The translations under genes and the position numbers were made by a program. Below, piece after piece: positions 60,829-64,000 of a DNA stretch of 64,000 nucleotides; the first letter of the stretch is position 1, and the number at the start of each line of letters is the position of its first letter. Location of the stretch: positions 142,805 through 206,804 of the forward strand of contig JBAZNI010000002.1 in assembly GCA_041649295.1 (NCBI GenBank). The letters run 5' to 3'. Below the pieces are notes generated by a model. It had not been told where the DNA came from. It saw nothing but the letters and a program-made list of their open reading frames with translations, and did no database searches. Origin of the DNA: JACPLR01 sp041649295 (GTDB lineage Archaea; Nanobdellota; Nanobdellia; Pacearchaeales; GW2011-AR1).

Positions 60829-62946
60829 ATGAAAAAATTACAATTGCTTAATGTATTGCTGATTGTTTGTATAGCAATATTTGCAATTCTTGTATTTAGC
60901 ATTTTTCAGCAACAACCTGATTCTGGAACTGAGAAAATCAATAAATTTAATTCTTATAAAGAGCTGGCTGAATTTGTGAATAAATCGAGTTCTTCTTATT
61001 ATAGCTATTATGGCAGAGAAGGTATAGGAGGCATGGAAATACCTAATGCAGTTATGGAGGAGAAAGACAGCAGTTCTGAATCTGGCGGAGCAGGGGATTA
61101 TTCTGCCACTAATATACAAGTAGAGGGTGTTGATGAGCCAGATATTGTAAAAAATGACGGAAAATATATTTATGCTGTTTCTGGAAATAAAGTATTCATT
61201 ATTAATGCTTATCCTGCAGAATCTATGGAAATTATTTCTGAAATAAATTTAAACAAAAGTGTTAGTAATATATTTATTAATGGAAATAAATTAGTGATTT
61301 TTTCAAATGGGCATAATTATATTCCTTATGTTGCAGATTGTGCTGTTGATAGTGCTGGAATGATGAAGGACTGCGGAGGTTATTCAGAGTCTTCAACTAT
61401 TGCCTCTGTTTATGATATATCTGACAAAGAAAATCCAGAACTTGAAGATGAATTTTCTTCAGATGGTTATTATGTTGATGCAAGAATGATTGATAAATAT
61501 GTTTACTTAATTTCTTCAAAATACATTTATACAGACAATATTTTTATGCCAAGTTTTTCAGCTAATGGTATTAAAGAAACTGTTTCTGCAAGTGATGTGT
61601 ACTATTTTGGATATTCAGATAATAATTATGTATTTAATTCAATTATGGCAATAAACTTAGATAATGGAGAGTATGAAAGCAAAGTCTATCTCACAGGGGG
61701 TTCAACTTCTTTGTATGTTTCTGAAAATAGTATTTATTTTACTACTATTAAATCTATAGGTTATCATGAGATTATAGATAAGAGGATTGAAGAAGTTTAT
61801 TTTGAAATACTTCCCAACTCTGAAATATCAGAAATAAAAAATATTCTTGATTCAGATGAAGAAGATTATAAAAAATACAATAAAATTGAGGAAATTATAT
61901 ATGAATATTCTAATTCATTAACTGGAGAGGAAAAAGATAAATTTGATTCTGACTTAAAGGATAAAATAGAAGAATTTCAGATTAAAATTTCTAAAGAATT
62001 AGAAAAGACAATTGTGCATAAAGTAAGCATTGATGGAAGTGAGATTAATTATAAAGGAAGTGGAGAAGTTCCTGGGCAAGTTTTGAATCAGTTTTCAATG
62101 GACGAGTACCGGGGAAATTTTAGAATTGCAACTACTACTGGCAATACTTGGAGCGAAACAAGCTATAACCACCTCTATGTTTTAGATGAAGATTTAAAGA
62201 TAATTGGAAAAATTGAAGATTTAGCTAAAGGTGAAAGAATTTATTCTGTTCGTTTCTTGGGAAGCAAGGCATATATGGTTACATTTAGGCAGGTGGACCC
62301 TTTATACGTAATTGATTTATCTGATTCTGAAAACCCTGAAGTTTTGGGTTATCTTAAGGTAACAGGATATTCGAGTTATCTTCATCCTTATGACGAAAAT
62401 CATATAATTGGTGTGGGAATGGAGGCAAATGAACAGGGAAGAACTCAAGGGATGAAAATCGCTTTGTTTGATGTTTCTGATTTTGAAAATCCAAAGGAAA
62501 TGAGCAAATATGAAGTTGAAGGGGTGTGGAGTTATTCGCCTGCGTTATATGACCACAAAGCATTTTTATTTGATAGAGAAAAAGAACTATTAGTACTACC
62601 TATTTCATATTCAGAAGAAGCTGGAGAATATAATTATAAACAATGGCAAGGAGTTTTTGTATTTGACATTAATCTTGAAGAGGGAATTTCTTTAAGAGGA
62701 AAAGTAGCTCATGAAATTAATGAATCTCAGCTGTATTATTACTATGGGGATTATGTTCAAAGAGCTTTGTATATGGATGATGTTTTATATACAATATCAA
62801 GCAGAATGGTTAAAGCAAGTGATTTGGACGACTTAAGTGAGATAAATAAAGTTGAGATTCCTTATGAAGATGTTTATTATCGTTATTATGGAGAGGAGGG
62901 AATAGATGAAATTTTTGTAGCATCTTCAGATGTCGAAATGAAATAG
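60829..62946 (+). CDS. Secreted beta-propeller domain protein
   Basis: 705 residues from ATG 60829. One N-terminal membrane anchor/signal (LLNVLLIVCIAIFAILVFSIF). YSATNIQVEGVDEPDIVKNDGKYIYAVSGNKVFII is the signature of the secreted C-terminal beta-propeller family distantly related to WD40. Blade-like repeats (VLDEDLKIIGKIEDLAKGERIYSVRFLGSKAYMVTF and similar) fill the rest. It precedes a membrane-bound winged-helix protein by 4 bp; the pair probably acts in envelope sensing. Confidence 0.88.
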   Translation: MKKLQLLNVLLIVCIAIFAILVFSIFQQQPDSGTEKINKFNSYKELAEFVNKSSSSYYSYYGREGIGGMEIPNAVMEEKDSSSESGGAGDYSATNIQVEGVDEPDIVKNDGKYIYAVSGNKVFIINAYPAESMEIISEINLNKSVSNIFINGNKLVIFSNGHNYIPYVADCAVDSAGMMKDCGGYSESSTIASVYDISDKENPELEDEFSSDGYYVDARMIDKYVYLISSKYIYTDNIFMPSFSANGIKETVSASDVYYFGYSDNNYVFNSIMAINLDNGEYESKVYLTGGSTSLYVSENSIYFTTIKSIGYHEIIDKRIEEVYFEILPNSEISEIKNILDSDEEDYKKYNKIEEIIYEYSNSLTGEEKDKFDSDLKDKIEEFQIKISKELEKTIVHKVSIDGSEINYKGSGEVPGQVLNQFSMDEYRGNFRIATTTGNTWSETSYNHLYVLDEDLKIIGKIEDLAKGERIYSVRFLGSKAYMVTFRQVDPLYVIDLSDSENPEVLGYLKVTGYSSYLHPYDENHIIGVGMEANEQGRTQGMKIALFDVSDFENPKEMSKYEVEGVWSYSPALYDHKAFLFDREKELLVLPISYSEEAGEYNYKQWQGVFVFDINLEEGISLRGKVAHEINESQLYYYYGDYVQRALYMDDVLYTISSRMVKASDLDDLSEINKVEIPYEDVYYRYYGEEGIDEIFVASSDVEMK

Positions 62947-62950
62947 TAAA

Positions 62951-63526
62951 ATGACAAGTAAATATGTAATGCTTGATTTGAATGACCCTAGAACTGCAGA
63001 TTTAGCAGATGTTATTTCAAATAAAACTTCTAAAAAAATCTTAGATTATTTGTCTGATAAGGAAGCAAGTGAGACAGATATTGTCCAGGCATTAAAACTT
63101 CCTGCAAATACTGTAAATTATAATATTAGAAAGCTAATGAAAAGCGGTTTAATTGAAAAATCAAAAGCATTTTTTTGGAGTGTTAAAGGAAAGAAAATAC
63201 CAATGTACAGAGTTGCGAACAAGAGAATAATTATATCCCCAAAAATAAGTTCTAAGCTAAAAGGAATTACTGGAGCTTTTTTTGCAACTGCTGTCGGAGC
63301 TTTTTTAATTAAAGTTTATTATTCAGATAAAGTTGTCCAGATTCCTGCAGGGAATATAGACTTTGCAGAAAGCAGCGGAGTTTTGTCTGCTTCTAAAGAT
63401 GCTGCTGAAGAAACAATTAGAAGTGCTATTGTCAATACCCCTGATTTGTGGATGTGGTTTTTAGCAGGAGGAATTTTTGCTTTGGTTATCCTGCTTATTC
63501 TTACAAGAATAAAATGGTTTAGATAG
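62951..63526 (+). CDS. Winged-helix regulator with membrane segments
   Basis: 191 residues. An ArsR-like winged helix (about 15-95: SKKILDYLSDKEASETDIVQ, KLPANTVNYNIRKLMKSGLI, wing with PMYRVANKRI) is followed by a hydrophobic segment (GITGAFFATAVGAFLIKVY) and a C-terminal transmembrane helix (WMWFLAGGIFALVILLILT). A membrane-tethered transcription regulator, co-transcribed with the extracellular beta-propeller protein: a possible one-component sensing pair. Confidence 0.82.
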   Translation: MTSKYVMLDLNDPRTADLADVISNKTSKKILDYLSDKEASETDIVQALKLPANTVNYNIRKLMKSGLIEKSKAFFWSVKGKKIPMYRVANKRIIISPKISSKLKGITGAFFATAVGAFLIKVYYSDKVVQIPAGNIDFAESSGVLSASKDAAEETIRSAIVNTPDLWMWFLAGGIFALVILLILTRIKWFR

Positions 63527-63601
63527 ATAACTCATTATATACTTTGTATTATATATATTCAATTAATGAATTGTTTAAAAACTATTTAATTATACAAAAC
63601 T

Positions 63602-64000
63602 ATGGCAATTAAGTCAGCACCAATAATTCTAAGAAATGTTCCAAGAGTCAGAACTTTAGCTACAAGTGAAGTTTTACCCGCTTACAAAGAAATAGCAAAA
63701 AAATAGCAAAAAAATACATAAGAGATACACCTACAGATTACAGAGATAGAGTTAGGGCTTCTTTAGATGTTCTTGGAGAAAATTCAGAAGGAGATTTAAC
63801 AGGAAGCAATGCTTTTGCAGGTATACTTTTAAAAAAAGTTCTCCCTAAAACATTAAAACTTGCAACAATGGCGGATATTGGAAGTGCATTAACAGAAAAT
63901 CCAGAACAAGATTTTTTAAGAGGTTGTTATGCAGACACAGGAGTTTGTTTTAGAGCTAAAGCAAATGTTTATCAATTAACTGAACCATTAGCAGGCAGAT
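63602..64000 (+). pseudogene. Paralogous family protein C, broken by an 11-bp tandem duplication
   Basis: ATG 63602 encodes MAIKSAPIILRNVPRVRTLA... and stops at a TAG after EIAKK. The cause is a duplicated ATAGCAAAAAA (63690s-63710s). With one copy removed the frame continues YIRDTPTDYRDRVRASLDVL, then GENSEGDLTGSNAFAG and CYADTGVCF up to the window edge. This matches proteins A and B (GSS/GSN, Y-x-D-x-G). So it is a broken, phase-variable or misassembled gene; its C-terminus lies outside the window. Confidence 0.75.

Overview
The window is AT-rich, densely packed archaeal DNA, most likely from a DPANN archaeon of the Woesearchaeota/Pacearchaeota type. Archaeal markers are TFB, TFE, SRP54/FtsY, ribosomal proteins eS1 (S3Ae), eS8, eS17 and eL42 (L44e), Alba, an Sm-like protein, Gins51, Bud32, RNase Z, the splicing endonuclease EndA and the repair protein Nre. 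Many genes have a TATA-like box about 25-30 bp before the start codon, so most mRNAs should be leaderless. LeuRS and AlaRS look bacterial in type, as often seen in these lineages. The lineage call is inference; there is no rRNA in the window.

Layout. 1-5 kb: Cys-rich surface protein, Bud32, a secreted transglutaminase-like protein, SRP54. 5-7.2 kb: an accessory patch (methyltransferase, hairpins, AbiE-type toxin-antitoxin pair) between srp54 and ftsY. 7.2-14.3 kb: FtsY, Gins51, HisRS, tRNA-His, an HNH protein, tRNA-Thr, Ndk, ribosomal proteins, tRNA-Val. 14.4-22.2 kb: a small ribbon-helix-helix-like ORF, a pilin-like anchored protein and a 1908-residue secreted protein ending in a lysozyme-like domain. 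22-29 kb: intron-containing tRNA-Leu and tRNA-Arg, TFB, eS8, Sm-like protein, RNase Z, tandem duplications, tRNA-Cys, a Nudix enzyme. 29-40 kb: surface proteins, GlyRS, a HIT protein, an ATP-grasp enzyme, a nitrilase, an odd tRNA(CAT), Alba, eS17, EndA. 40-54 kb: LeuRS, a radical SAM/SPASM enzyme, a minimal [FeFe]-hydrogenase-like protein, TspO, 2-oxoacid:ferredoxin oxidoreductase, an acyl-CoA synthetase, a short AlaRS. 54-64 kb: coiled-coil proteins, TFE, rhomboid, SpoIIM-like protein, Nre, a secreted beta-propeller protein with a membrane-bound regulator, and a broken gene at the edge.

What stands out. (1) Three dispersed genes (39472, 54360 and the broken 63602) look like one divergent paralogous family. 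The two complete members carry, near their C-termini, an adenine-depleted, GC-rich segment that aligns codon for codon without gaps. This pattern resembles variable regions of diversity-generating retroelements, but no reverse transcriptase or template repeat is in the window. (2) Two genes are broken by simple repeat changes: an 11-bp tandem duplication and a G-run indel. (3) A short [FeFe]-hydrogenase-like protein with all four H-cluster cysteines lies in a same-strand cluster with a ferredoxin-linked oxoacid oxidoreductase, next to a divergent acyl-CoA synthetase, suggesting fermentative oxoacid oxidation with H2 or redox sensing. (4) The introns of tRNA-Leu(CAA) and tRNA-Arg(TCT) share a sequence element that occurs a third time in front of the eS1 gene. 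(5) A tRNA with anticodon CAT seems to have replaced the near-universal G19:C56 tertiary pair by U19:A56.

Coordinates of starts were adjusted where tRNAs, overlapping stops, TATA spacing or a Shine-Dalgarno site argued for a different start than the longest open frame.
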